From positions 1 through 47,506 of the forward strand of contig CAYFJO010000031.1 in assembly GCA_964343305.1 (NCBI GenBank): a stretch of DNA of 47,506 bases, read 5' to 3'. Each line of letters starts with the position of its first letter. Position 1 is the stretch's first letter. Below the pieces are notes generated by a model that saw only the letters and a program-made list of their open reading frames with translations, ran no database searches and had not been told where the DNA came from. Shown in pieces: positions 17,619 through 26,230 of this stretch. Made by a program: the position numbers and the translations under genes. The stretch is from CAYFJO01 sp964343305 (GTDB lineage: Bacteria; Planctomycetota; Planctomycetia; Pirellulales; Pirellulaceae).

Positions 17619-19544
17619 ATGTTCATCTGCAAATGGAAACACTTCGCCTTGGCCGCCGCCGCAGGCTTTAGTTTTTGCACCGGCATTCTCACTGAGCAAG
17701 CGGGCGCGGCAACACCAACCGCTGTCCAGGCCCTCAGCCTCAAGCCAATTCAAAAGGACGTCGATTACGATCGTCCCAGCGGAGATGCCGCCGACAAATG
17801 CACCGTCAAGGCCGAAAGCCGCAAGGATGCCAGCGGTTGGGTCGTCCGCGACGGCTCGGGACAATTTTTGCGCCAGTACCTGGACACAAACAAGGACAAC
17901 AAAGTTGACCAGTGGCGTTATTTCAAAGATGGCGTCGAAGTTTATCGCGACATTGATTCCAATTACAACGGCAATGCGGATCAGTACCGTTGGCTGGGCA
18001 CGGCCGGCATTCGCTGGGGAACGGACAAAGACGAGGATCGCCGCATTGACAGTTGGAAAGTGATTTCGGCCGAGGAGGTTTCCGCGGAAGTGATCGCGGC
18101 GTTGCGCGACCGCGATGCGACGCGCTTCAAACGATTGCTTTTGACCGGCGACGAGTTGAAGTCGCTGGGTTTTGGTACGGAGGTCGCCAAGGACTTGGCG
18201 AAGCGGATCTCGGGCGCGTCGTCGAACTTCGCCACGGTTGCCGGCAAACAGAAGGTTGTCAACAGCGGAACGAATTGGATTCACTTCGGCGGCAATCTGC
18301 CGGGCGTGTTGCCAGCGGGAACCGATGGATCGACCAAGGACGTCACGATCTATGACAACGTGACCGCCGTTGTTGAAACCGCTGGGAAGCACGCCCAGGT
18401 GGCCATCGGCACGCTGGTCCAAGTTGGTGGAACATGGAAAGTCGTGGACTTGCCGCAGGGCTTGGTTGGCGGACAAGCGAATGTCACTGACACGGGGCTG
18501 TTCCTGAAAGCAAATCATCGGCCGGTTCCAGCAGAAGCCGCCGCGCCCACCAATGGATTGTCGCAAGAGATCCAAAAGTTGATCCAAGAATTCGAAACGA
18601 TTGACCGTTCGCTGCAATCGAGCGTGGCCGCATCACAAAAAGCAACTCTCAATCAGCGCCGAGCGAATGTGCTGGAGAAACTCGTCGCGGCATCTTCGAC
18701 CGCGGAAGACCGAGATAATTGGATTCGCCAGTTCGCGGACGTGGTGGGCGGAGCGACTCAAACCGGCGAATATCCCGGCGGGTTGGAACGCATGAAAAAG
18801 TTCTACGAAACGTTGACCAAAGACAGCAAGGCGTCGAATTCGGCGGCCTACGTGAAGTACCGCTACGTGAACGGCTGGTATTCGCAAAGCATTCAGGATC
18901 CCAAGGCCGACTTTGCCAAGATCCAGGATCAATGGCTCGGAGAATTGGCGGATTTTGTCGAAGCGTATCCTAAGGCGGAAGACTCGGCCGACGCGATGTT
19001 GCAGATCGCTCTGGCCCGCGAGTTTTCGGGTAAAGACGATGAGGCGAAACAGTGGTACAGCCGCATCACGAAGGACTTCGCGACGTCCGATTTGGCGAAG
19101 AAGGCAGCGGGTGCCGTTCGTCGATTGGACTCCGTTGGCAAAACGATTCAACTTTCCGGCCGCACGGTTGAAGGTCGATCGTTGAACACGTCATCTTACA
19201 AAGGCAGAGTCCTGTTGATTCACTATTGGGCCACGTGGTGCGAGCCTTGTAAAAAGGAATTGACGACGTTGAAGAACATGCAAGCCAAGTACAGCAAACG
19301 TGGTTTCTCGCTTGTCGGTGTCAGCCTGGATAACGATAAAAAGTCACTGTCGGGCTATTTGCGAAGCGCCCGGCTTTCGTGGCCGCAGTTGTACGAAGAC
19401 GGTGGGTTGGACAGCCGTTTGGCAAATGAACTGGGAATCCTCACACTGCCGGCCATGATGCTGGTCGACAAGCAAGGCAAAGTCATTAGCCGGAGCATGC
19501 ATGCCGCCGAACTCGACGCCGAGCTTGGCAAGATCTTGCGATAG
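17619..19544 (+). CDS. Secreted TlpA-like thioredoxin-fold protein with Asp-rich N-terminal repeats
   Basis: A 641-residue protein. Sec signal peptide about 1-31 (ALAAAAGFSFCTGIL...AGAA). N-terminal region with three Asp/Asn-rich loops (89-97 DTNKDNKVD, 111-121 with DSNYNGNAD, 135-144 TDKDEDRRID) resembling calcium-binding loops, then a long helical part, then a C-terminal TlpA/ResA-type thioredoxin domain (about 508-641) with active site WCEPC at 540-544 and 'LTLPAMMLVDKQGK' carrying the cis-Pro loop. It likely acts in periplasmic disulfide reduction or cytochrome c maturation, which fits the heme proteins of this window. The ATG at 17619 follows AGAGGA by 9 bp. Ends 7 bp from the convergent lutC. 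Confidence 0.86.
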   Translation: MFICKWKHFALAAAAGFSFCTGILTEQAGAATPTAVQALSLKPIQKDVDYDRPSGDAADKCTVKAESRKDASGWVVRDGSGQFLRQYLDTNKDNKVDQWRYFKDGVEVYRDIDSNYNGNADQYRWLGTAGIRWGTDKDEDRRIDSWKVISAEEVSAEVIAALRDRDATRFKRLLLTGDELKSLGFGTEVAKDLAKRISGASSNFATVAGKQKVVNSGTNWIHFGGNLPGVLPAGTDGSTKDVTIYDNVTAVVETAGKHAQVAIGTLVQVGGTWKVVDLPQGLVGGQANVTDTGLFLKANHRPVPAEAAAPTNGLSQEIQKLIQEFETIDRSLQSSVAASQKATLNQRRANVLEKLVAASSTAEDRDNWIRQFADVVGGATQTGEYPGGLERMKKFYETLTKDSKASNSAAYVKYRYVNGWYSQSIQDPKADFAKIQDQWLGELADFVEAYPKAEDSADAMLQIALAREFSGKDDEAKQWYSRITKDFATSDLAKKAAGAVRRLDSVGKTIQLSGRTVEGRSLNTSSYKGRVLLIHYWATWCEPCKKELTTLKNMQAKYSKRGFSLVGVSLDNDKKSLSGYLRSARLSWPQLYEDGGLDSRLANELGILTLPAMMLVDKQGKVISRSMHAAELDAELGKILR

Positions 19545-19551
19545 CAAAACG

Positions 19552-20139
19552 TCAAACCAAAAACACGGTCAACGAACGCGGGCCGTGGGCACCGATCACC
19601 AGTGACTGCTCGATGTCAGCCGTCTTCGATGGCCCGGAGATAAAGACACCGAACCCGGATTCTCTAAACGACAGCCGTTTGTAAGCCTCGTGCATGTTGT
19701 TGACGATTTGATCTGCCGGCACGACAAGTGCCAAATGCTGCGGGATGAAGTAAATCACGCGATGCTTCAGGCCCTGGCCGGTCACCCACAACGCTGCGTT
19801 TTCCGCGACACCGAACTCTGCCGTCAAAATCGCGAAGTCGACATCTTCCAACTCATGTGGATCGTCAATCTCGTTCATCCGGACGTTCGATTGGCCAACT
19901 CCGTCAATCGACGAGTAGACTCGTTTCGCATCCGCATACGCCGGGATCTCTGCAAGTCGCAGGTTGATTTCATTTTGACTTTCTACAAACACCGCGCGAC
20001 CGCCAACCAACTCTAGCGATGCTTCAAATTGGCCATGCAAGTCGTCAAACGTGATCCAATCGTGGTCGAGCGAAGGTTCGTCGATCGGGTTGATCGCCGC
20101 CTTTCGAATCGCGGATAGTATCGATTGCTTACTTTTCAT
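19552..20139 (-). CDS. lutC: LUD-domain lactate utilisation protein C
   Basis: A 195-residue LUD-domain protein, the third subunit of the LutABC iron-sulfur L-lactate oxidase complex that turns lactate into pyruvate. The typical LutC core is visible: 'DDPHELEDVDFAILTAEFGV' (split: about 92-111), 'GVAENAALWVTG' and the end 'GPSKTADIEQSLVIGAHGPR', where the 'SKTADIE' and 'GxHGP' motifs are diagnostic. The start codon lies inside lutB (11-bp overlap), so translation is coupled. Cytoplasmic. Confidence 0.93.
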   Translation of the reverse strand: MKSKQSILSAIRKAAINPIDEPSLDHDWITFDDLHGQFEASLELVGGRAVFVESQNEINLRLAEIPAYADAKRVYSSIDGVGQSNVRMNEIDDPHELEDVDFAILTAEFGVAENAALWVTGQGLKHRVIYFIPQHLALVVPADQIVNNMHEAYKRLSFRESGFGVFISGPSKTADIEQSLVIGAHGPRSLTVFLV

Positions 20140-21499
20140 CGCGCCGCCTGAAGAGCTGTCGAAAAGATTCTTTGGGTGCCGGCGGTAGTTCGCGTTGTTT
20201 GCCCCAGGCGTTCAGTGGATTGTAGATCAAAAAACGCGGCATCCAGCGGAGCATGAACCGCCCGATCTTGCCCGCCAGGTTAAACATCCACGTGTTGCGC
20301 AATATCAGACTGGCAAATTTCATGGCCAAACGCTTTCGCCACGGCAGGTTGCCTTGGACGTTGATCTCACGACGCCAGGTGAGCAACTGGTGGTGCAAAT
20401 CGATCTTCACCGGACAAACGTCCGTACACGATCCGCACAGGCTACATGCGAATGGCAAACTGTAGTTTTCCTTCGAGTCGCGAGCCGGCGCGAGGATCGA
20501 TCCGATTGGACCCGGCACTGTGTTCTCATAGCTATGGCCGCCGCTGCGACGATAGACCGGGCACGTATTCATACAAGCGCCACAACGAATGCATGCCAAC
20601 GACCGGCGAAACTCGTCGCTGCCCAAGATGTCGCTACGACCGTTGTCGACCAGCACGATGTGTAACTCGCCGTCAGGTTTAGGTCCGTGAAAATGCGATG
20701 AGTAAGTCGTGATCGGTTGCCCCGTCGCGCTGCGAGCGAGCAAACGTAAAAATACCGACAGATGTTCGGCCCGCGGAATCAGTTTTTCGATTCCCATGCA
20801 AGCGATGTGCAAGTTCGGCAACGAGACACCCAGGTCCGCGTTGCCTTCGTTTGTGCAGACGACAAACCCACCCGTCTCGGCGATCGCAAGATTGACGCCC
20901 GTGATACCCGCGTCGGCCGCGAGAAATCTTTCCCGCAGATGGCCGCGGGCCGCCTCCGTTAAGTAGTTTGGATCGGTCGCTCCCTCGTCCGTGCCCAGAT
21001 GCTCGTGAAACAGCTCGCCAACTTCTTCCTTCTTAATATGAATCGCCGGCAGCACGATGTGGCTGGGTGGCTCGTCGCGAAGCTGCACGATTCGTTCGCC
21101 CAGGTCCGTATCCACCACCTCGATGTTGTGCCGCAGCAAAAACGGATTTAAGTGGCACTCTTCGGTCAACATCGATTTGCTTTTGACGATGCGACGCACG
21201 TCGTGCCGCTGCAGAATTTCCAGCACGATGTCGTTGTGCTCGGCGGCGTTGCTTGCCCAATGAACCGTCGCCCCCAACCGCGTCGCGTTTTCCTCAAACT
21301 GTTCGAGATATTCGGCCGAGCGCGAAACGGTGTGCATTTTGATCATCGAAGCGGTTTCGCGAAGCGTTTCCCATTCCGGCAGCGACTGTGCCATCTTGTC
21401 GCGTTTCGCGCGGACAAACCACAACGATTGATCGTGCCAATGCGCCCGCTCACGGTCGGCGACGAATTCAGTGGCGTTGACGGCGTGGTTCACACTCAT
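20129..21499 (-). CDS. lutB: Iron-sulfur lactate utilisation protein B
   Basis: 456 residues. N-terminal LUD domain (about 60-290; 'KSKSMLTEECHLNPFL', 'AETGGFVVCTNEGNADL') followed by two 4Fe-4S cluster motifs, 'CIRCGACMNTCPVY' and 'CSLCGSCTDVCPV', and a C-terminal region with a hydrophobic patch. It is the electron-transfer and probably catalytic core of LutABC. The start is the ATG at 21499: its ATG shares bases with the TGA stop of lutA (ATGA), the hallmark of coupled translation. An in-frame ATG-less extension further upstream would lie within lutA and is rejected. Confidence 0.94.
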   Translation of the reverse strand: MSVNHAVNATEFVADRERAHWHDQSLWFVRAKRDKMAQSLPEWETLRETASMIKMHTVSRSAEYLEQFEENATRLGATVHWASNAAEHNDIVLEILQRHDVRRIVKSKSMLTEECHLNPFLLRHNIEVVDTDLGERIVQLRDEPPSHIVLPAIHIKKEEVGELFHEHLGTDEGATDPNYLTEAARGHLRERFLAADAGITGVNLAIAETGGFVVCTNEGNADLGVSLPNLHIACMGIEKLIPRAEHLSVFLRLLARSATGQPITTYSSHFHGPKPDGELHIVLVDNGRSDILGSDEFRRSLACIRCGACMNTCPVYRRSGGHSYENTVPGPIGSILAPARDSKENYSLPFACSLCGSCTDVCPVKIDLHHQLLTWRREINVQGNLPWRKRLAMKFASLILRNTWMFNLAGKIGRFMLRWMPRFLIYNPLNAWGKQRELPPAPKESFRQLFRRRDEK

Positions 21500-22245
21500 G
21501 TACGTACTTCGTGCCCGGCAAGAATTTCTGCGATGTGCATGACACGGATCGTTTTTTTGTTGCGACGAATGAGCCCGTCCATGTGCATCAGGCAAGACAT
21601 GTCGGCTGCCGTCAGAATTTCCGTGCCGGCTTGTTCATGATCGGCCAAACGATCCATGCCCATCATGCACGAAACCGCCTGCTGATCGACCGCAAACATT
21701 CCGCCAAAGCCGCAACACTCGTCAGGCCGCGACAATTCGGCCAGCTCAATTCCATCAATCATTTCAAGCAACTGTCGTGGCTTACTGAACGCTGGTTCGA
21801 CACGTTCGCTCGAACTTCCCATCCGCAGCCCGCGCAATCCGTGGCAACTCCGATGCAATCCAACCTTGGACTCAAACGCACCGGGCCACTCGGTCACTTT
21901 CAGCACATCGGTCAGAAACTCGCACAACTCAAACGTTTTGCCTTTCAACTGCTGAAGGCTATCCACATCATCAAAGTACTCGTCATAGTGCTGGCGAACC
22001 ATGGCCACACAACTTCCAGACGGGCAAACCACGTGATCGTAGTCTTTAAAAATTTCAAAGAACTTCAAAGCCAACGGACGGGCCTGGTCGGTACAGCCCG
22101 AGTTTGCCATCGGTTGCCCGCAGCAAGTTTGAGCCGTGGGAAACTCGAGGTCCAACTCAAACCGCTCCAGCACTTCCACCGTTGCCATGCCGACGTGTGG
22201 ATAGAACTGATCGATGTAACAGGGAATGAACAGGCCGACTTTCAC
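21496..22245 (-). CDS. lutA: (Fe-S)-binding lactate utilisation protein A
   Basis: 249 residues with two cysteine-rich CCG domains: 'CYIDQFYPHVG...TCCGQPMANSG' near the N-terminus and 'CHGLRGLRMG...DECCGFGGMFA' in the C-terminal half. These ligate a heterodisulfide-reductase-type iron-sulfur cluster. First gene of lutABC, with a TATAAT-type promoter upstream and no transcriptional regulator of the LutR/LutP type next to it. The operon would allow growth on L-lactate. Confidence 0.94.
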   Translation of the reverse strand: MKVGLFIPCYIDQFYPHVGMATVEVLERFELDLEFPTAQTCCGQPMANSGCTDQARPLALKFFEIFKDYDHVVCPSGSCVAMVRQHYDEYFDDVDSLQQLKGKTFELCEFLTDVLKVTEWPGAFESKVGLHRSCHGLRGLRMGSSSERVEPAFSKPRQLLEMIDGIELAELSRPDECCGFGGMFAVDQQAVSCMMGMDRLADHEQAGTEILTAADMSCLMHMDGLIRRNKKTIRVMHIAEILAGHEVRT

Positions 22246-22575
22246 AAGACACTCTCATTCGTGCATGCGGATGAAGCCGGAATTATAAGCAGAGTGTCTG
22301 CGACAACAAAGGAGTGTGACGATTGTTCGCGCGCAGTCATGTTGTCATAAGGAATGCAAGAAAGCAGGAGCTGCCCACTTCGACTTCTCTTCATGCTGTC
22401 CTGCCTTCCTTATTCATCGCCTCTTCGCCGCCTCAGGAGGAACTTACCGCGACGCCCAGCGGGTGAGTTACTTGGGTCGAATACTCGACAATCGATGCAT
22501 TGATGGTCAAACTATTTTCTGACGGAACTCGGCTAAGTTCGCAAATTTCCAAGTCCACGATTTCGGAGAAACAGC
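22246..22575. other. 330-bp divergent intergenic region lutA / VOC gene
   Basis: It holds the lutA promoter and the 9-bp inverted repeat described separately. The middle (22347-22412) contains an imperfect inverted repeat, AAGGAATGCAAGAAAGCAGG against CCTGCCTTCCTT, probably repeat DNA. No gene seen. Confidence 0.4.
22282..22309 (-). promoter_or_regulatory. Putative sigma-70-type promoter of lutABC
   Basis: On the minus strand, TTGTTG (22304-22309) and a perfect TATAAT (22282-22287) are separated by 16 bp. The predicted start of transcription is about 30 bp before the lutA ATG. AGAGTGTCT (22291-22299) lies in the spacer and its inverted partner AGACACTCT lies at 22247-22255, next to the start codon, suggesting a repressor operator pair. 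Confidence 0.45.
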
Positions 22576-23055
22576 ATGGCAGTCCAACCGATTCCCGATG
22601 GTTATCGTTCCATCACACCTTATCTTGTCATCAGGGGCGCAGCCGATGCGATTGAGTTTTATGAGACGGCGTTCGGGGCGACTGAACTGATGCGGCTGGA
22701 CGGACCGGAAGGCAAAGTGATGCATGCCGAAATGAAGATTGGGGATTCGGCGATCATGATGGCGGATGAGTTTCCGGAAATGGACATCGTCAGTCCGTCG
22801 ACATTGGGAAATTCGCCCGTTGGGATTCTGTTGTATGTTGAAGATGCGGACACGGTTTTTCAACGGGCCATCGATGCCGGAGCCACGGAGAAAAAACCGC
22901 TGGTGGACCAGTTCTATGGCGATCGGTCTGGCGCAGTGGTCGATCCTTTCGGACATCTGTGGACGGTGGCCACGCATATTGAAGACTTGTCGCCGGAAGA
23001 GCTAAATCGGCGGTTCGAAGAGACGATGGGCGGAGGAGCGGAGGATTCCGATTGA
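22576..23055 (+). CDS. VOC-superfamily (glyoxalase/PhnB-like) protein
   Basis: A 159-residue cytoplasmic protein of the vicinal-oxygen-chelate fold, PhnB-like subgroup: 'YRSITPYLVIRGAADAIEFY' (split at start), 'FGATELMRLDGPEGKVMHAE', 'ILLYVEDADTVFQRAIDAGA', 'DRSGAVVDPFGHLWTVATH'. Members of this subgroup are metal-binding or enzyme-like proteins of mostly unknown substrate; a specific glyoxalase or resistance function is not supported. The start follows directly from the conserved N-terminus (MAVQPIPDGY). Confidence 0.88.
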   Translation: MAVQPIPDGYRSITPYLVIRGAADAIEFYETAFGATELMRLDGPEGKVMHAEMKIGDSAIMMADEFPEMDIVSPSTLGNSPVGILLYVEDADTVFQRAIDAGATEKKPLVDQFYGDRSGAVVDPFGHLWTVATHIEDLSPEELNRRFEETMGGGAEDSD

Positions 23056-23173
23056 CGAAGTACCCAATGACGAAGGAATAACAAAGCACAGAATTCCGAA
23101 GATTTGTCGGCGCGTTCGCATGGTTCTTAATCATTCGGACTTCGGGATTCTTTTGCCATTGGGTCACTCGTCA
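23053..23173. repeat. Imperfect nested inverted repeat between VOC and STAS genes
   Basis: Outer arms TGACGAAGTACCCAATG (23053-23069) and the complement of TGACGAGTGACCCAATG (23157-23173), 3 mismatches in 17. Inner arms GAATTCCGAAG (23091-23101) and the complement of GAATCCCGAAG (23140-23150), one mismatch. It fills the gap and looks like a dispersed, REP-like or MITE-like intergenic element. Confidence 0.5.
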
Positions 23174-23207
23174 TTTGTCATTCGCCTTCATATGTTAGAA
23201 TACGATC

Positions 23208-23564
23208 ATGGCAGACTCTCAACGATTTAGCACGTTCCGAGAAGACAACGTGACGGTGGTGGAACTCGTCGATCCCCGTAGGTTTGGCAGATTTGGAAGA
23301 CTCGACCAGGAACTTCGCGATTACTTCGATGTCCATCCCTGTGACTGGGTCGTGTTTGACTTCACGCACGTCTCCTATTGCCCGTCCGATTTGATCGGCG
23401 ATCTGTTGGCATTCTGGAAGCGCGAGGGCAGCAAGCTCAAGGCGTGCAGCATGAATCCCATGATTCGCCAGTCGCTTGGCAGTATGATGCTCGACCAATA
23501 TGCCATCGATATCTACGACTCGCGCGAAAAGGCCATCGCGTCGTTTCAATCTCCAGACCAGTGA
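23208..23564 (+). CDS. STAS-like small protein
   Basis: 118 residues with the alternating strand/helix pattern of an anti-sigma-factor-antagonist (STAS) domain: 'NVTVVELVDPRRF', 'CDWVVFDFTHVSYCPSDLIG', 'LLAFWKREGSKLKACSMNP', 'LDQYAIDIYDSREKAIASF'. The loop that carries the phosphorylated Ser in SpoIIAA (D-S-S-G) reads SYCPSDL here, so the switch residue is uncertain. It may act in partner switching or as a simple interaction module. A TAGAAT hexamer at 23196-23201 lies only 6 bp before the ATG, and there is no ribosome binding site, suggesting leaderless expression. Confidence 0.7.
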   Translation: MADSQRFSTFREDNVTVVELVDPRRFGRFGRLDQELRDYFDVHPCDWVVFDFTHVSYCPSDLIGDLLAFWKREGSKLKACSMNPMIRQSLGSMMLDQYAIDIYDSREKAIASFQSPDQ

Positions 23565-23769
23565 GAGTCTATCCGGAAAACGGATCGCGGTTTATTTCGA
23601 ATCGTTGCTTATTTCGAATTTTGCTTATGATTCCAATGGTGGCATGCGTCGAAATGTCGGCCACTTTGTGGCACACGGGCCCGCGGCTAGCCCCGTCGGC
23701 TCACGGGTCTTGCCGCCCTGATGTCAGGATCTCTGGAATCATGCAATGAGTGTTTTTGTTGCCCTACAT

Positions 23770-24621
23770 CTAACCAGGCCAGCGTCCCACAACGCCACTT
23801 GGCAGTTGATGTCCACACGCTGATGGAATCGAGAGAGGAGTGGCTGTGACTCCCGCTTGGCAGTGGCCGAAGACTGAATCCGCCAACATCGCTTCCAACT
23901 CGGCTGGCCCGATGCCAGGCGAATGGCACGTCAGGAGAAAGAACGCTCGAGATGCCGATGTGAGTTCCGCACACAGTTGGAGCAACTCCATCAACCCATC
24001 CGAGATTCTCCAAACTTCGCCCTTCGGTCCGTGGCCATAGCTTGGCGGGTCCAGGATCACTGCGTCGTACTGGTTTCCTCGCTTCAATTCACGTTGGACG
24101 AACTTGACGGCATCCTCGCAGATCCATCGAATTTTCTGATCGCCCAGTCCCGATCGCTGGGCGTTTTTGCGTGCCCACGTCACAACGTTTTTGGCTGAAT
24201 CCACATGGACGACTTCGGCGCCAGCCCGAACTGCGGCCATTGTCGAGCCGCCCGTGTAGGCGAATAGGTTCAAGACTTTCAGCCGTCGTTGATGTCGCTT
24301 GATTTGTTTGTCAATCCACTGCCAGTTCTTTGCCTGTTCGGGGAAGATGCCGACGTGGCCAAATTCGGTAGCCTTGAGTTGAAAGGAACCGATGGCGTGT
24401 TCGATCGTCCAAGATGATGACGAGAACTTTCGCGGACTCCACATTCCAGATGTGCCGTTTTTGCGTGTATACTCGGCGTCGGCGATCTTCCACTGGGATG
24501 GATCTACCTTTGTGAAGGATTCGGCGGCTGGCGATGGACGGTCTAGCACGAATTGGCCAAAGCGTTCCAGCTTTCGGCCATCGCCAAAGTCGATCAGTTC
24601 GTATTGGTCGGTTGAAAACAA
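23770..24621 (-). CDS. Class I SAM-dependent methyltransferase, RlmI/RlmL-K-like
   Basis: 283 residues. Rossmann-fold SAM-binding block 'VLNLFAYTGGSTMAAVRAGA' (about 118-137), 'VHVDSAKNVVTWARKNA', and motif IV 'DAVILDPPSYGHGPKG' (about 191-206). This is the pattern of the COG1092/RlmI rRNA cytosine-C5 or RlmK-type guanine-N7 methyltransferase group. The PUA domain found in RlmI is not obvious, and the residues before 115 form a short strand-rich N-terminal part. Probable target: 23S rRNA; the base is not assigned. Divergent from the PDZ protein gene. Confidence 0.82.
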   Translation of the reverse strand: MFSTDQYELIDFGDGRKLERFGQFVLDRPSPAAESFTKVDPSQWKIADAEYTRKNGTSGMWSPRKFSSSSWTIEHAIGSFQLKATEFGHVGIFPEQAKNWQWIDKQIKRHQRRLKVLNLFAYTGGSTMAAVRAGAEVVHVDSAKNVVTWARKNAQRSGLGDQKIRWICEDAVKFVQRELKRGNQYDAVILDPPSYGHGPKGEVWRISDGLMELLQLCAELTSASRAFFLLTCHSPGIGPAELEAMLADSVFGHCQAGVTATPLSIPSACGHQLPSGVVGRWPG

Positions 24622-24723
24622 AGTCTTTCACCGTGGGAATTCAAATTCACGGAATCCGTCTGGCACATCCAACTAGAAAACGCGACAATAGTTCAATTGG
24701 CTGGTTGGAGGAGCACTGCCGTT

Positions 24724-25866
24724 ATGTATCAACGAATTCGCATCTTGGTTGTTTGTTTTGTTTGGTCATTTGCAGTGGCCATTCTAGACGCAGATGAACC
24801 GACCACAGAAGAGGCCCGAGGCCCTCAGCCTTCGGCGCAACAGATTGAGCAATGGGTCCGTGACCTCAATTCGAATCGATTCATCGACCGTGAGTTCGCC
24901 ACGCAGGAATTGACTCGCGCGGGGATGCCCGCCATCGGCCCCATCTTGAAAGCGATTCCTAAGGGCAATGTCGAAGTGCTGACGCGTGCGGTCCATGTGT
25001 TGCGGGAGATTGCGGTTTCCGAGGACGAACAAGTAAGCCTCGCCGGACAGCATGCATTAGAACAAGTCGCGGCGTCGAGTCGAAAGACGGCATCGCGCCG
25101 GGCATTGGCCGCGTTGGACAAACTCGGAACGTACCGTCAGGGGCGGGCCATCGATTCGCTGCGCGCGGCCGGCGTCAAGTTGACGAACGAAACCGTAACG
25201 GTCGGCCGGGCCTTTGTCTTCGATGTGCCGACGGTCGATCTGGAGAACTTCGACGGCGATCCCCAGGATCTGTCGCAACTCAAGTGGCTGCGGGATTTCC
25301 GCCACGTAAAAATGTCGGGCGACGGGATCACCGACGCCTGTGTCGCCCATGTCGCCACGATGAAGGCCCCGCACTACATCACGATCAAGCGCGCTGCCAT
25401 CACGGACCAATCCGTGCAGCATCTTGTGTCCGCCAGTAACATCCAGCAGTTGGTGATTATGTATTGCCCCATCACCGACAAGGCCGTGGAGAATCTCGCG
25501 GTACATAAGACCGCCTCGCACATGAAGTTGTTTGGCACGAAAATAACGGTGGAAGGTGCCGGTCGTTTACAGCAAGCGATCGCGGGAACGAACGTCGACC
25601 GCCGAGACGGTGCGTTTCTGGGCGTTGGTTGCGAAGCGCACGAACGAGGCTGTTTGATCCGTGTCGTTCACGGAAGCAGCGCGGCCGCTCAGGCGGGAAT
25701 TCGGCAAGGCGACATCATCACGAAATTCAACGGCGAGTTTGCCAAGGATTTCGATACGCTCACCAGCTTAATTGGCAAACATCGTGGCGGCGCAACGGTC
25801 GAAGTCGAGATACTTCGCGGGGAAGTGACGTTGAAAAAAATGATCAAGCTTGGGGAGTGGGACTAA
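24724..25866 (+). CDS. Secreted HEAT/LRR-like protein with C-terminal PDZ domain
   Basis: 380 residues. Sec signal peptide (IRILVVCFVWSFAVAILDA). Residues about 35-135 form HEAT-like helices ('IEQWVRDLNSNRFIDREFAT', typical of planctomycete periplasmic proteins). About 170-290 is leucine-rich-repeat-like ('LRDFRHVKMSGDGITDACVA'). About 296-380 is a PDZ domain ('FLGVGCEAHERGCLIRVVHG', 'AAQAGIRQGDIITKFNGE'). No protease domain. It probably binds C-termini or exposed strands of other envelope proteins. The ATG at 24724 is preceded by GGAGGAG; a TTG at 24697 is an alternative. Confidence 0.82.
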   Translation: MYQRIRILVVCFVWSFAVAILDADEPTTEEARGPQPSAQQIEQWVRDLNSNRFIDREFATQELTRAGMPAIGPILKAIPKGNVEVLTRAVHVLREIAVSEDEQVSLAGQHALEQVAASSRKTASRRALAALDKLGTYRQGRAIDSLRAAGVKLTNETVTVGRAFVFDVPTVDLENFDGDPQDLSQLKWLRDFRHVKMSGDGITDACVAHVATMKAPHYITIKRAAITDQSVQHLVSASNIQQLVIMYCPITDKAVENLAVHKTASHMKLFGTKITVEGAGRLQQAIAGTNVDRRDGAFLGVGCEAHERGCLIRVVHGSSAAAQAGIRQGDIITKFNGEFAKDFDTLTSLIGKHRGGATVEVEILRGEVTLKKMIKLGEWD

Positions 25867-26230
25867 GCTAACTGCGGCAGCAAAGTGGTCCCGAGCGGAT
25901 TCTTGCACGGATCTCACGGCCATTCGCAAAATGGCAGACGAACTCGTGATCGTTCTGAAAATGCAACAGTGTCGCGACTTCTGCTAGCCGAAAGGCAAGT
26001 CGTGCCAGCACACGAGGAATTCTGTGCGAAAAGATCCAACGCGGGGAGTGCTCCCTGAGCGCAAGCGGACGCAAATTGCCACTCAGTTCGTATTGGCACG
26101 TATGGGCTATTTTGATAATTTACCCGCCGTGCCACGTTATGAAGACATGGCGCCAAAGAACCACGTTCCGTAGGAATTGATTTGCACTGAGTGTTTTGGG
26201 ACGTGGGGAACACATGGAAAGGAGTCCGTG
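25867..26230. other. 364-bp intergenic region with a strong stem-loop
   Basis: No credible gene. A stem pairs TGGCACG (26094-26100) with CGTGCCA (26128-26134), with an inner GGG/CCC pair, about 100 bp upstream of rimI. It could be an attenuator, a small RNA terminator or repeat debris; there is no T-tract. AAGGAG at 26218-26223 is the rimI ribosome binding site. Confidence 0.4.

Noticed and set aside
17586..18617. 343-codon open frame on the minus strand
   Set aside because: Antisense of the TlpA-like gene; composition is that of a shadow frame.
21511..22350. 279-codon open frame on the plus strand
   Set aside because: Antisense of lutA and part of lutB; those carry the cluster motifs.
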